Source: Laterigemmans sp052161645
Lineage (GTDB): Bacteria > Planctomycetota > Planctomycetia > Pirellulales > Pirellulaceae
DNA length: 64,000 nt
NCBI GenBank assembly: GCA_052161645.1
Contig: CP197414.1
Strand: one strand, 5' to 3'
This document shows positions 9,143 through 17,512 of the stretch, in pieces. The stretch's first letter is position 1. Each line of letters begins with the position of its first letter. Both the position numbers and the translations under genes were made by a program. The notes beneath the pieces were generated by a model, which saw only the letters and a program-made list of their open reading frames with translations, did not search any database and had not been told where the DNA came from.

Positions 9143-10231
9143 TTACAGTCCCGGCAGGGCCGATGTGAAGCCAACACGGAAGAATGTCCTAATCGCGTCA
9201 ACGGTCATTGTCATGGGGGTTTCGGCTACGTTCACGATATCTCCATGTGCAAGCACCAAATTGCTGGGGCCGCCATTGCGAGCATCGGCAAGAGACGCCT
9301 CGATCGTAACCGGTTGATCGGTGCCGGGGGGGGTGCGGACGATATGGACTTTATCCGCCAGTTGAAGTGTTGGGCCACCGGCTTGAGCTATCGCCGCCAG
9401 CAGTGTCAGGTCCTCGCCGTCGGGCATCTCGAGACTGGCCGGATTCCTGACAAGCCCCATGACATTTACCAGTCGTCGAGTTCGGCGTGTGACATTCACG
9501 ACGGAACCGTCGAGCAGCCTTAGTGAGGCAGGATCGATATCTTGCAAGTTCGCGAGGTCAACCCGGATCACCGAAGCTGGTTGTTGTGGCCGGCCTTGCC
9601 GATAAGAGGCCAGAGCGATCGGGCCTTCGGGCCCGATAGTCGGCGGAAGGGAGGAAATAGACTGCAATGCGAGTGGTGTGTGGCGAATCTCGACCGTGGT
9701 TTCGGCATCCAGGGCTAGCCCTTCAGCCAAGCTCAAAGCGGTCAATAGATCGCAACTGGCAACCGGAATGTCATAGTTGCTCGGTTTGTTGACCGCCCCA
9801 ACAACGGAAATCTGATACGTTCGTTTGCGATCGACCTGCACCGATACATTAGGTGCCACATAAAGTCCTCGCTGCACCGCGATGTCGCGAATTCTTTGTG
9901 CCGCCGCGTTGGGAGTTAGGCCAGCCAATGGAACGCGACCAACCAGGGGGATCGCCACACTTCCATCGTTATCGAGTGCCACATCCCAGATCGGTACGAG
10001 CGCTTCTTCAACACCGGTTGCGATCGATACCTGAATTCCATCACCAGGTTGTAGCCATTCCGCTGGTGCAGCTGCGCGAGGTACACGGCTCAGGTCCAAA
10101 TGTCGGGCGCTGATATGATGAGAAGCATGATACTCAGCTGGCAATGAGGCAGCTGTGTACATGGGACTAGCGCAGCCAGAACTGATGAGGCTTGCTATGG
10201 CACCGATAAACAACAGGATTAAAGTTCGCAT
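9143..10231 (-). CDS. Wza-like polysaccharide export lipoprotein (Poly_export + SLBB)
   Basis: Outer-membrane or periplasmic export channel component. From the ATG at 10231 the protein begins MRTLILLFIGAIASLISSGC, a lipoprotein signal with lipobox ISSGC and lipidated Cys 20. GGAAG lies a few bases upstream; a TTG at 10243 would add four residues. The Poly_export domain follows (LQPGDGIQVSIATG, GSVAIPLVGRVPLAGLT, YQISVVGAVNKPSNYDI), then SLBB-like repeats (LVNVMGLVRNPASLEMPDGE). About 362 residues. Lies between the dehydratase and BY-kinase genes on the same strand. Confidence 0.92.
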   Translation of the reverse strand: MRTLILLFIGAIASLISSGCASPMYTAASLPAEYHASHHISARHLDLSRVPRAAAPAEWLQPGDGIQVSIATGVEEALVPIWDVALDNDGSVAIPLVGRVPLAGLTPNAAAQRIRDIAVQRGLYVAPNVSVQVDRKRTYQISVVGAVNKPSNYDIPVASCDLLTALSLAEGLALDAETTVEIRHTPLALQSISSLPPTIGPEGPIALASYRQGRPQQPASVIRVDLANLQDIDPASLRLLDGSVVNVTRRTRRLVNVMGLVRNPASLEMPDGEDLTLLAAIAQAGGPTLQLADKVHIVRTPPGTDQPVTIEASLADARNGGPSNLVLAHGDIVNVAETPMTMTVDAIRTFFRVGFTSALPGL

Positions 10232-10349
10232 CCTTGCTTCCAAGTCATTCGACCATCTTTAAGGCTATGGAGACTACATTGGCGGCTAATTCGAGGCAAG
10301 CAGTGTCGCCTTCTGTTGGCATGGACGCCGCCACATTCATGTCGTTCGC

Positions 10350-12290
10350 CTAAGCAGCCATGCGGCCACGAATCGGTGCAACGTAGGCAGCTTGTGGCGA
10401 TTGCAAGGGCTCTTCAGTATTGAAACTTGGTACGATTTGTTTCAGCTCTCCATAAATCGAGCTTCTATCATGATTCGTCGTTCCTAATATCTTCGAAACC
10501 GCTTTTTGAATGGCCACGTGGGACATGCGGACGCAGTTGGCTTTGAGGATTTTCGGGTTAGTTGTCGCACAGCGAGTTTCGTCGTCAGCGTAGAGTTCTT
10601 CGTAAAGTTTTTCACCGGGGCGTAACCCCGAAATCTTGATTTCAATATCGTGGCCCAAGCGTAAGCCAGATAAGCGAATCATATCTTCCGCCAAGTCCAT
10701 GATGCATACGGGCGATCCCATGTCGAGCACAAAGATTTCTCCGCCCTTCCCCATCGCGGCAGCCTGCAAAACTAGTTGGCTGGCTTCGGGAATGGTCATA
10801 AAGAAACGAGTCATGGCTGGATCGGTGACTGTCACCGGGCCTCCAGCGGCGATCTGTTGTTTGAAGACTGGGATTACACTTCCGGCTGAACCTAGCACGT
10901 TGCCAAAACGTACGGTGACGAAGCGGCATCCGGAGGATTCCGACATGCTTTGCACATAAAGCTCGGCAACCCGCTTGCAACAACCCATCACGCTTGTCGG
11001 ATTGACTGCCTTGTCGGTGCTGATCATAACGAAGGATTCTACGTCATAAATGTGACTTAGATCTGCTAAGTTTTTCGTTGCACCAATGATGTTTTTTACA
11101 CCTTCACCAGGGTGTTGTTCCATCAATGGCACGTGCTTGTAAGCGGCCGCATGAAAAACCACCTGAGGTTGTTCCTCATGGAATAGCGAGTTCATTCGCG
11201 CACGGTCGGTGGCGTCCGCGATCACAACTTTGGCAATGTTGGCATCGATTGCTGCTTGTAATTCCCGTCCCAGAAAAAATTGTCCATTTTCGTTGCGATC
11301 GACTAGGACCAGTTTGGCAGGGTCGAGTTTCAACAGTTGCCGTACCAACTCGGATCCAATAGAACCGCAGCTGCCGGTGACTAATACCCGTTTGCCGCTG
11401 ATCCACTGCTGTAGCTGAGACTGCTCAATGTCCACGGTGGGACGTCCCAGCAAGTCCTCAATGGCAACCTCACGAGGTTTGAAATCTATCTGACCGCTAA
11501 CGATTCGCGAAACATCGGGAACGACTCGCACCTCGCGGCCGTGTGCTTGGCCGATGCCCATGATCCGCCGCACTTCCCCACCGGGCAAATCGCCGCTGGA
11601 GAGCATAATCATCTGGCAATCGAGCCGAGTCACCACATCTGCGACGTCGGTGAGACCGCCCAGCACGGGGACTCCCGCGATCGCACGGTGCAATAGTTTG
11701 TCCGTCGCAGTAATGATCCCAATTGCCCGGTAAGCCTGCTGCCCACCGGCTGATCTCATCGCTCTTAATAATAACTCAGCTGCGTGGGGACCGCCGACGA
11801 TCAGGGTGCGGCAACCTCGATGAAGTTGTTTGGATCGCTCACGCCGCTCTCGGCGAACGCGTCGAATACTCAAAACACCACCTAGCAGAAGTGCAGTCAA
11901 GCAGCCGTCAATGATGACCACACCCCGCGGGATTGAATCGCCGCCGAGCAGCAAGGAATCGACCGCAATGACGCTGGCCGTCGCCACGAACGTGCCGCGG
12001 ATCAACCGATATGCGTCATGCAAAGAAACAAAGGCGTGGCAGCTGAGAGTAATTCTCGCCGCGATCAATGCAATCGTTTTCGTAAAGACGACGACCGGCA
12101 GCACGGCTAGTAGTTGCGTCGTGAATTCTGCGGACAACTGACCATCAAAACGAATCAAATAAGCCGCGACCAAGGAGCATGCCAACAGCGGGGCCAGCCA
12201 AGCGATGGGGCGCAAGCGAGAAAACCAACGTCTGGTTTGCTGACGCAAGCGACTCGGTTTTCCAGAATTATTTTTTTGAGTTTCGTGCAT
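10350..12290 (-). CDS. membrane-bound UDP-sugar 4,6-dehydratase/epimerase (WbpM/CapD type)
   Basis: About 646 residues from the ATG at 12290; a GTG at 12299 is in frame. N-terminal half: four hydrophobic segments (PIAWLAPLLACSLVAAYLI and others) and a first Rossmann-like region. C-terminal half: the catalytic short-chain dehydrogenase fold with VLVTGSCGSIGSELVRQLL (about residue 300) and the STDKAVNPTSVMGCCKRVAE segment, where Met replaces Tyr of the usual Ser-Tyr-Lys triad, as known for WbpM/CapD. Dehydrates UDP-GlcNAc as a first step to modified amino sugars. Most upstream gene of the minus-strand polysaccharide locus, so its 5' side is the likely promoter region. Confidence 0.92.
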   Translation of the reverse strand: MHETQKNNSGKPSRLRQQTRRWFSRLRPIAWLAPLLACSLVAAYLIRFDGQLSAEFTTQLLAVLPVVVFTKTIALIAARITLSCHAFVSLHDAYRLIRGTFVATASVIAVDSLLLGGDSIPRGVVIIDGCLTALLLGGVLSIRRVRRERRERSKQLHRGCRTLIVGGPHAAELLLRAMRSAGGQQAYRAIGIITATDKLLHRAIAGVPVLGGLTDVADVVTRLDCQMIMLSSGDLPGGEVRRIMGIGQAHGREVRVVPDVSRIVSGQIDFKPREVAIEDLLGRPTVDIEQSQLQQWISGKRVLVTGSCGSIGSELVRQLLKLDPAKLVLVDRNENGQFFLGRELQAAIDANIAKVVIADATDRARMNSLFHEEQPQVVFHAAAYKHVPLMEQHPGEGVKNIIGATKNLADLSHIYDVESFVMISTDKAVNPTSVMGCCKRVAELYVQSMSESSGCRFVTVRFGNVLGSAGSVIPVFKQQIAAGGPVTVTDPAMTRFFMTIPEASQLVLQAAAMGKGGEIFVLDMGSPVCIMDLAEDMIRLSGLRLGHDIEIKISGLRPGEKLYEELYADDETRCATTNPKILKANCVRMSHVAIQKAVSKILGTTNHDRSSIYGELKQIVPSFNTEEPLQSPQAAYVAPIRGRMAA

Positions 12291-12824
12291 CCATGTCACC
12301 CTGAAATAATCCGCCCGATCCTTCGGGTAGTCCTATACCACCTAGTGTCACTTATCCGTCGACGATCTATTTGAGGGGTCGTCTTGGCTGCCTCTTGTAA
12401 CAAAGCGTGAGCAAAATCCCAAGTCAGATTTCAAATTTTCGCGATTTTGGTCTGAAGATCAGGAATCAGGACCAAAAAAGCTCGCCAAAATACTCCCCCA
12501 GAGCGGCCTGGCGTCCGGACGCCAGGCCGCTCGTTTGACTCTGAAATAACCCCGGCGGCCGAGGTACTGGGCAGATTGACTTCCGTCCCGCCGCTCTGAA
12601 CGGTATAAAGATGCAATACTTCACTGCAACGAACTGTCAAGAACCCCTGCCCCAGAGGGCGCGGCCCAATGTCACGCGAGAGCAAAGTCAGCCTCGCACA
12701 AGTGATTAACACACGCATTCGATGCCACCAATGAGCCAGCATCTGTAGGTTAACGGCCGGACGGTTTCCGCCACTCGATGCGGTTCATGAACACTGAATA
12801 CATAGCAAATAGAGCACAACTGAT
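12291..12824. other. divergent intergenic region with promoter space and a long palindrome
   Basis: 534 bp between the minus-strand polysaccharide genes and the plus-strand disordered-protein gene. It should hold both promoters, though I cannot assign boxes with confidence. It contains the perfect palindrome at 12501-12532. A 103-codon minus-strand reading frame (12431-12742) crosses the palindrome, has no family resemblance and was not accepted as a gene. Confidence 0.6.
12501..12532. repeat. perfect 32-bp palindrome
   Basis: Each base from 12501 to 12516 pairs with its partner from 12532 back to 12517, with no mismatch and no spacer (half-site gagcggcctggcgtcc). In RNA it can form a very stable GC-rich stem. 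It lacks a clear T tract on either side (plus strand continues GTTTGACT), so a simple intrinsic terminator is not obvious; it may be a dispersed palindromic repeat, a protein-binding site or a transcript boundary between divergent units. Confidence 0.9.
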
Positions 12825-14819
12825 ATGATGAGCGATCACTGGAAGGCCATCGCCCGACTCCTCGGCGCCCCCGGCGGAGCCGATCCCCCCGAACCGAAAT
12901 CAGAGCTGGGACGCAGCCGCAAAGTCAAAGAAAAAACAACCCCCTACGAAGTTAAAGGCGAGGAGCCAAAAGCCGCCGACCCTGAATCTGGAAAGTCCGA
13001 GACCGTAAAGTCGAAATCGGCCGAGTCACAGCCTGCTGCGACTAAATCTGCCCAAACCACCTCGGCGGCGGAGCAATCCCGCGCAGCCGCGAGACCCGCA
13101 GAACGCCCTGCCCCAGCGAAAATTGTCGCTCCCGATCCGCTCTCCTTTTCGTCCTTCGCCGATTTGGACAATGATCACGTCGAGCCGGCTCCCAGTCGAC
13201 CCACTGAGCTGGCCAAACCGACCGAACCCCCAGCTGCGAAAAGTACAATCGCCGAACCCCGCGTGGCGGCTGCGGCGAGTAACCCGCTTGAGGAAATGTT
13301 CGCCGAACCGGCTAACGATGATCTTTCCTGGAGCGAGCTGGCGGAAAAACTCGGAGTCGCTGCGGCCGAGCCGACCCCGCAAGCCGAGTTGCCCGCCCCC
13401 ACTTCCAGTAGTTCGCCGAAACGCGAAAAACGACCCCAATCAAATGCCCCTCGGACTGCGAAGCAATCCTCCCGCTCCGGTTTCGGGACCGGACTTGGAA
13501 TCGATTCCGATGTTGATCCTGATGTGGTAGAGGATGTTGCTGAGGCGGATGCTGTAGCCGAAGCCAGCTCTTCGGTAGCCTACGTCCAAGAAACGCGGGC
13601 CGATGAATCCTCGGCAACAGACGATGCTGATGATGTATTGGCCAGCCTCGGCAGTGAAGGTTGGGGCAAGCCGCGGCGGCGCGAATCAAAGCGAAGTGAA
13701 CAAGCGAGGGCTGCTGAACCGGTCGCGCGGAGCTCGAAAGAGAGTAAGCCGAGCGAGCTTGATAAGTCTGAGTCGAGCTCCGAACCACATGGCTCCGGCC
13801 GTGGGCGCGCTGGTGGGAGAGGGCCAGACTCGCGGCGGCAAAATGGCGAGCCCGAGGGCTCACCACGACGAACTCGCCAAGAGGAGAAAATCGTCGATGA
13901 GTTGACCGATGAACTGGCCGATGAAGACTCGCCCGAAACAGCTGATCCAACCGTGAGCGGAGTGGGGGGTGGGCCCGTTCAACGATCAAGTCGGCGGGGA
14001 CGACGTCGCGGACAACGGCAGCGATTAAGTGAGGAAGTCAAGGATTGGGAGGGTGAGTTGCTGGATGAAGACTCGCCGACGGCCGAACGCACTGCTGGCC
14101 GTCGTGAACGTGAGCCGCGAGCCGAACGTGAACCGCGTGGCGAACGTGAATCGCGGACCGAACGGGAGCCGCGGACCGAACGGGAGCCGCGGACCGAACG
14201 TCCGCCCCGAGCTGAACGTGGAACCGTTGCTGAGCGAGAGCCTGGATTCGTTGACGAAGAGGCAGGCGAGGATGGGGATGCGCCCCGTCGTCGCCGTCGC
14301 CGCGGACGTCGCCGTCGCGGAGGGGCTGAGTCACGCACCTCGGAAGCGGCTGCGGGTGACGAAGTCGAAGTTGACGTGGATGCGACGCTATCTTCTGACG
14401 ATGAGGCGTCGGGCGACGTGAGTCGGGGTTCGGCACGTCCCGCCGTGGGCGGTCGAGCCATCGAGGCTGAGTTCGACGATGATCATGAGGATGATGATGA
14501 GGTCGCCGCGTTGCGGAAGCCACGTCGTCGCCGTCGTCGTCGCAGCGAGGGGGAACGAGCTGAGGGCGATAGTGAGGCGGCCCCGCGAAATCAAGTTGTC
14601 AGCGATGATGACGAGCTTGACGAGGATGAGCCAGCCGTCATTTACAATGTGCAGCGCAACGTCCCTACATGGATGGACGCCGTGGAGATTCTTGTTGCTC
14701 CGAACTTGAGTTCGCGGAAAAAAGATAGTCCCAGGCGTGGTGGTAGTTCAGGGGGAAGTGGATCTTCGGGAAGTGGTTCGTCTGGAAGCGGTCGATCACG
14801 TCCCCGCCGTCGCGATTAA
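12825..14819 (+). CDS. large charged low-complexity protein with Arg-rich tracts, function unknown
   Basis: 664 residues, almost entirely of low complexity. Residues 1-200 are rich in Lys, Glu, Pro and Ala. Basic blocks follow, such as SSRRGRRRGQRQR (about 387), RRRRRRGRRRRGG (about 487) and KPRRRRRRRS (about 565). A run of REPR/TE repeats sits at about 425-465, coded by an 18-bp direct repeat near 14154-14208, and acidic DDDE clusters are interspersed. Only a short C-terminal patch looks folded: YNVQRNVPTWMDAVEILVAP, followed by a Gly/Ser/Arg tail. Composition resembles RNA-binding tails of RNase E-like or RGG proteins, but no catalytic domain is present. It lies before the SRP RNA and dnaX. 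Confidence 0.75.
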   Translation: MMSDHWKAIARLLGAPGGADPPEPKSELGRSRKVKEKTTPYEVKGEEPKAADPESGKSETVKSKSAESQPAATKSAQTTSAAEQSRAAARPAERPAPAKIVAPDPLSFSSFADLDNDHVEPAPSRPTELAKPTEPPAAKSTIAEPRVAAAASNPLEEMFAEPANDDLSWSELAEKLGVAAAEPTPQAELPAPTSSSSPKREKRPQSNAPRTAKQSSRSGFGTGLGIDSDVDPDVVEDVAEADAVAEASSSVAYVQETRADESSATDDADDVLASLGSEGWGKPRRRESKRSEQARAAEPVARSSKESKPSELDKSESSSEPHGSGRGRAGGRGPDSRRQNGEPEGSPRRTRQEEKIVDELTDELADEDSPETADPTVSGVGGGPVQRSSRRGRRRGQRQRLSEEVKDWEGELLDEDSPTAERTAGRREREPRAEREPRGERESRTEREPRTEREPRTERPPRAERGTVAEREPGFVDEEAGEDGDAPRRRRRRGRRRRGGAESRTSEAAAGDEVEVDVDATLSSDDEASGDVSRGSARPAVGGRAIEAEFDDDHEDDDEVAALRKPRRRRRRRSEGERAEGDSEAAPRNQVVSDDDELDEDEPAVIYNVQRNVPTWMDAVEILVAPNLSSRKKDSPRRGGSSGGSGSSGSGSSGSGRSRPRRRD

Positions 14820-14996
14820 CTCTAACTCCCGTTGAGATTTGCCCTGAATCGGTAAATACCTAGGGCTTAAGGCCCTCGAACGAAGAACAGCATGGCCAGC
14901 GGGAGCATGCTCCCCAGCCTGCTCGCTTGAGGGCCCCTTGGAGTCGAGCGGCTGTTCTTGTACAACCGCTATCTGTGCGAAGCATCAAAGAGCCGT
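14820..14996 (+). other. structured intergenic leader upstream of the SRP RNA
   Basis: Contains a short hairpin agggcttaaggccct (near 14862-14876), a 12-bp palindrome ggagcatgctcc (near 14902-14913), and a 9-bp perfect pairing between aagaacagc (14883-14891) and gctgttctt (14951-14959). The first hairpin may end the transcript of the preceding gene; the rest should contain the SRP RNA promoter. No known RNA family was recognised here. Confidence 0.4.
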
Positions 14997-15110
14997 GGCT
15001 GCCCGGAAGTGGCGGCCCCTGCGATTGGGAACCGCGAACCTGGTCAGGCCTTAACTGGAGCAGCCATAAGCGGGGTACCTTTGTGTGGGGGTCGCCTCTT
15101 CCTGGCAGTC
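14997..15110 (+). ncRNA. ffs: bacterial signal recognition particle RNA (4.5S type)
   Basis: About 114 nt forming one long hairpin. The universally conserved helix 8 core is visible: GGTCAGG at 15042-15048 faces AGCAGCC at 15059-15065, enclosing a CC/GG pair and an apical loop. Outer stems pair 14997-15003 with 15104-15110, 15005-15009 with 15098-15102, 15011-15019 with 15088-15096, and 15032-15035 with 15070-15073. The RNA binds Ffh and guides membrane targeting. Location just upstream of dnaX-ybaB-recR is the classical ffs neighbourhood. Odd point: the apical loop reads TTAACT rather than the usual GGAA/GNRA tetraloop. A T-rich stretch follows the 3' end. Ends are set by base pairing, so they could shift by a few nucleotides. 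Confidence 0.92.
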
Positions 15111-15163
15111 AGTTTGGATTTTCGCACATTTCTTTACCTCACCGCTCGTGATGGCGAATTGGC

Positions 15164-17092
15164 ATGGCTGATCAAGAACATCCAGCCTCGGGCCGCTATG
15201 TCGTGGTAGCTCGACGGTATCGACCTCGAGGCTTTCAGCAACTGGTCGGCCAGGACCACGTCGCGACAGCGCTCACCAATGCGATCGAGACGAATCGAGT
15301 TGGCCACGCGTATTTATTTACGGGGGCTCGCGGAGTCGGCAAGACCAGCACCGCGCGGATTTTCGCCAAAGCGCTCAACGCGCCCGAAGGCCCCACGGTT
15401 ACGCCGGACGACAGCAGCGATATTTGTCAAGCGATCGACGCGGGGGAGGATATTGATGTGCTGGAAATCGACGGGGCCAGCAATCGGGGGATTGATGAGA
15501 TTCGTCAGCTGAGATCGGGCGTTGGCATTCGCCCTAGTCGAGCTCGCTATAAAATTTACATCATCGACGAAGTCCACATGCTGACGACGCAGGCCTTTAA
15601 CGCACTGCTGAAGACGCTGGAGGAGCCTCCTGAGCATGTCAAATTTATTTTTTGCACCACCGATCCTGAAAAGCTCCCGATCACAGTGTTGAGCCGTTGT
15701 CAACGCTTTGACTTCGCACCGGTGCGCGTCGAAGCGATCGCCCAGCGACTGCGGGAGATCGTCGATGCGGAGCAAGCCGAAGCGGAAGACGATGCGCTGC
15801 GACTGTTGGCTCGTCGGGCAGCCGGTTCGATGCGGGACAGTCAATCGTTGCTCGAACAAGTGTTGAGCTTCAGCACTGGTCGGCTGACCGTGGCGACGGT
15901 GCACGCGATGTTGGGGACGGCCGATGATTCGCGACTGGGTGAATTGGCTGCGGCTTTGGGGAATCGAGATAGCCGAGCGGCTTTGATGCAAATCGATGCT
16001 GCGATTCTTGCCGGCGTCGACGCCGGGCAATTGGCGGAGCAGCTGTTGGGCTTTTTTCGCGACATGCTGACCGCGACGGTCGGTTGTGATGCAGAAATGA
16101 TGCGGTTTTGTGGTCCAGCGATGCATGAGGAATTGCGGGCTCAGGGGCAGCAAATGGGGCTGCAAACCCTGCTCGGGATTGTCGCTCTGGTCGACCAGAC
16201 GTTGGTGCGGATTCGGCAAAGCGTCCATGGCCAAATCTTATTGGAGGCGGCGGTTGTGCAGATTTGCACGCTGCCCGATTTGGAAGGTGTGGCTCAATTA
16301 GCTAAAGCGCTCGCTGGGGGTGGTGCGGCTGGGGGTGGTGCGGCTGGGGAAAAAAAAAACGTTGAGCGGCCGCTCCTAAGGCGATTTGATCCTCCGGCGG
16401 TGCAGCCCAGTGAGCCGGTCGCGCTAGCTGCGCCGGTTGCTGCGAGCGAGCCGGTTGCGGTCCCTCCCTCGGCATCTGTTCGGCCAGTTGCCTCGCCAGC
16501 TCCGCGGGCAGCGGTTGTACCCCCTGCATCGATGGCACCAGCCGCCAGCCAATCACCGGCGGTTCCCGTGGAGTCCTGGGGCATGCCGCCCGCAGCGGCG
16601 ACTGGGGCGACGAGTGCTAGTTCTGACTATGCCCTCATCGGTGCAGATCTTGCCCCCCCTGCGGCGGCCCGTTTGGCAGTTCCGTTGACCGCTGCTTGGG
16701 ATGCCAGCGCGGCGAATCAGGTGTGGAAAGCCGCTTTGGCCGCGATGGATGATTTGACGGCCGATTTTGCTCGTCAGGCACAGGCGGTGCAACCGATCAG
16801 CAGCAATCGTTTGCGATTAGTTTTTTCTGCGGACAAGGAATTAGCAAAACGTAGTTGCGAAAAGCCCGAAAGAAAAAGTAAGCTTGAGGAAGTGATACGA
16901 ATGGTTTCGGCACGCGACGTGCTGTTAGAATTTGAGCAACGCGTTGACGAGGTGGTGGAAAAGCCGTCCCGTCAGTCGGCGGCGATCAATCGTCGCCAGC
17001 GGATGCGAGATGCCGAGCAGCATCCAGCGATCCGTGAAGTGATAGAGATGTTTGAAGCTGAAATCGTTCGAATCGACGATCCTCGCCAGTAA
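15164..17092 (+). CDS. dnaX: DNA polymerase III subunits gamma and tau
   Basis: 642 residues as the full-length tau form. AAA+ clamp-loader ATPase: Walker A GARGVGKTST (54-63), Walker B with IIDEVHML, sensor 1 CTTDPEKLP and the SRC arginine-finger motif in LSRCQRF. Domain III follows to about residue 370, then a Gly/Ala/Pro-rich linker and a divergent tau C-terminus. Three of the four zinc-ligand Cys positions conserved in most DnaX are replaced (Ala73, Asp82, Ser85; only Cys88 remains). A run of ten A at codons 396-399 can yield a short gamma form of about 400 residues (separate entry). Followed by ybaB and recR. Confidence 0.97.
   Translation: MADQEHPASGRYVVVARRYRPRGFQQLVGQDHVATALTNAIETNRVGHAYLFTGARGVGKTSTARIFAKALNAPEGPTVTPDDSSDICQAIDAGEDIDVLEIDGASNRGIDEIRQLRSGVGIRPSRARYKIYIIDEVHMLTTQAFNALLKTLEEPPEHVKFIFCTTDPEKLPITVLSRCQRFDFAPVRVEAIAQRLREIVDAEQAEAEDDALRLLARRAAGSMRDSQSLLEQVLSFSTGRLTVATVHAMLGTADDSRLGELAAALGNRDSRAALMQIDAAILAGVDAGQLAEQLLGFFRDMLTATVGCDAEMMRFCGPAMHEELRAQGQQMGLQTLLGIVALVDQTLVRIRQSVHGQILLEAAVVQICTLPDLEGVAQLAKALAGGGAAGGGAAGEKKNVERPLLRRFDPPAVQPSEPVALAAPVAASEPVAVPPSASVRPVASPAPRAAVVPPASMAPAASQSPAVPVESWGMPPAAATGATSASSDYALIGADLAPPAAARLAVPLTAAWDASAANQVWKAALAAMDDLTADFARQAQAVQPISSNRLRLVFSADKELAKRSCEKPERKSKLEEVIRMVSARDVLLEFEQRVDEVVEKPSRQSAAINRRQRMRDAEQHPAIREVIEMFEAEIVRIDDPRQ
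16350..16379 (+). promoter_or_regulatory. probable dnaX slippage site producing gamma
   Basis: Ten consecutive A (16350-16359) follow a G-rich stretch ending GGGG, which could act as an SD-like stimulator. The tract is followed 4 nt later by the palindrome GAGCGGCCGCTC (16364-16375). Zero frame continues as E-K-K-N-V-E. Slipping by -1, or adding one A in the RNA, gives K-R-stop with TGA at 16363-16365. A +1 slip, or one A fewer, gives T-L-S-G-R-S-stop with TAA at 16377-16379. Both short products would be about 400-404 residues, close to known gamma subunits. E. coli uses ribosomal slippage and Thermus transcriptional slippage on A-runs in this gene. Confidence 0.75.
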
Positions 17093-17139
17093 CGATGCTG
17101 GGGGGAGTCCGCATTCAACAGAGCAGAAAGAGCGTCACG

Positions 17140-17505
17140 ATGTTCAAGGGACTGGCCGGTATGGCCTCAATGATGGGTAATTTGCAGCAACTGCCAGACA
17201 AGCTCGAGGCGATTAACGAGCGACTGCGGCAGGAGCAAGTCAGCGGTCAATCGAGTTGCGGTCGAGTTTCCGTGATCATGAATGGTTTGGGGGAACTGCA
17301 AAGCATCGATGTGTCACCCGCCTTGGTCGAGGGGGGGAATCCATCACCGGCTGCCGAGCCGACATGTGAAGCGGTCAACGTGGCCAGCAAGCAGGCGAAA
17401 GCGCGGTACGGCGAAGCCATGCGGGAGATGGCCAGCGACATGAATTTAAATCTTCCCGGTGTCGACGGCTTGTTGAGTCGGATGACAGGGGGCAGCGGCG
17501 GCTGA
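17140..17505 (+). CDS. ybaB: YbaB/EbfC family nucleoid-associated protein
   Basis: 121 residues from ATG 17140 (MFKGLAGMASMMGNLQQLPD), the usual size and start of the family; the frame is open from 17095 but the added residues are not family-like. Typical features are the helical N-terminus, the central strand-rich part with VSVIMNGLGELQSIDVSP and the helical end with AKARYGEAMREMA. Forms a dimer that binds DNA or the nucleoid. Lies between dnaX and recR, 7 bp before recR, the classic order. Confidence 0.93.
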   Translation: MFKGLAGMASMMGNLQQLPDKLEAINERLRQEQVSGQSSCGRVSVIMNGLGELQSIDVSPALVEGGNPSPAAEPTCEAVNVASKQAKARYGEAMREMASDMNLNLPGVDGLLSRMTGGSGG

Positions 17506-17512
17506 ATCCGGT

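Noticed and set aside
12431..12742. 103-codon minus-strand reading frame
   Set aside because: It crosses a perfect palindrome, lacks protein-like features and fills an intergenic region.
13979..14523. Long minus-strand frames opposite the Arg-rich gene
   Set aside because: They are mirror products of its repetitive codons and carry no independent domain.
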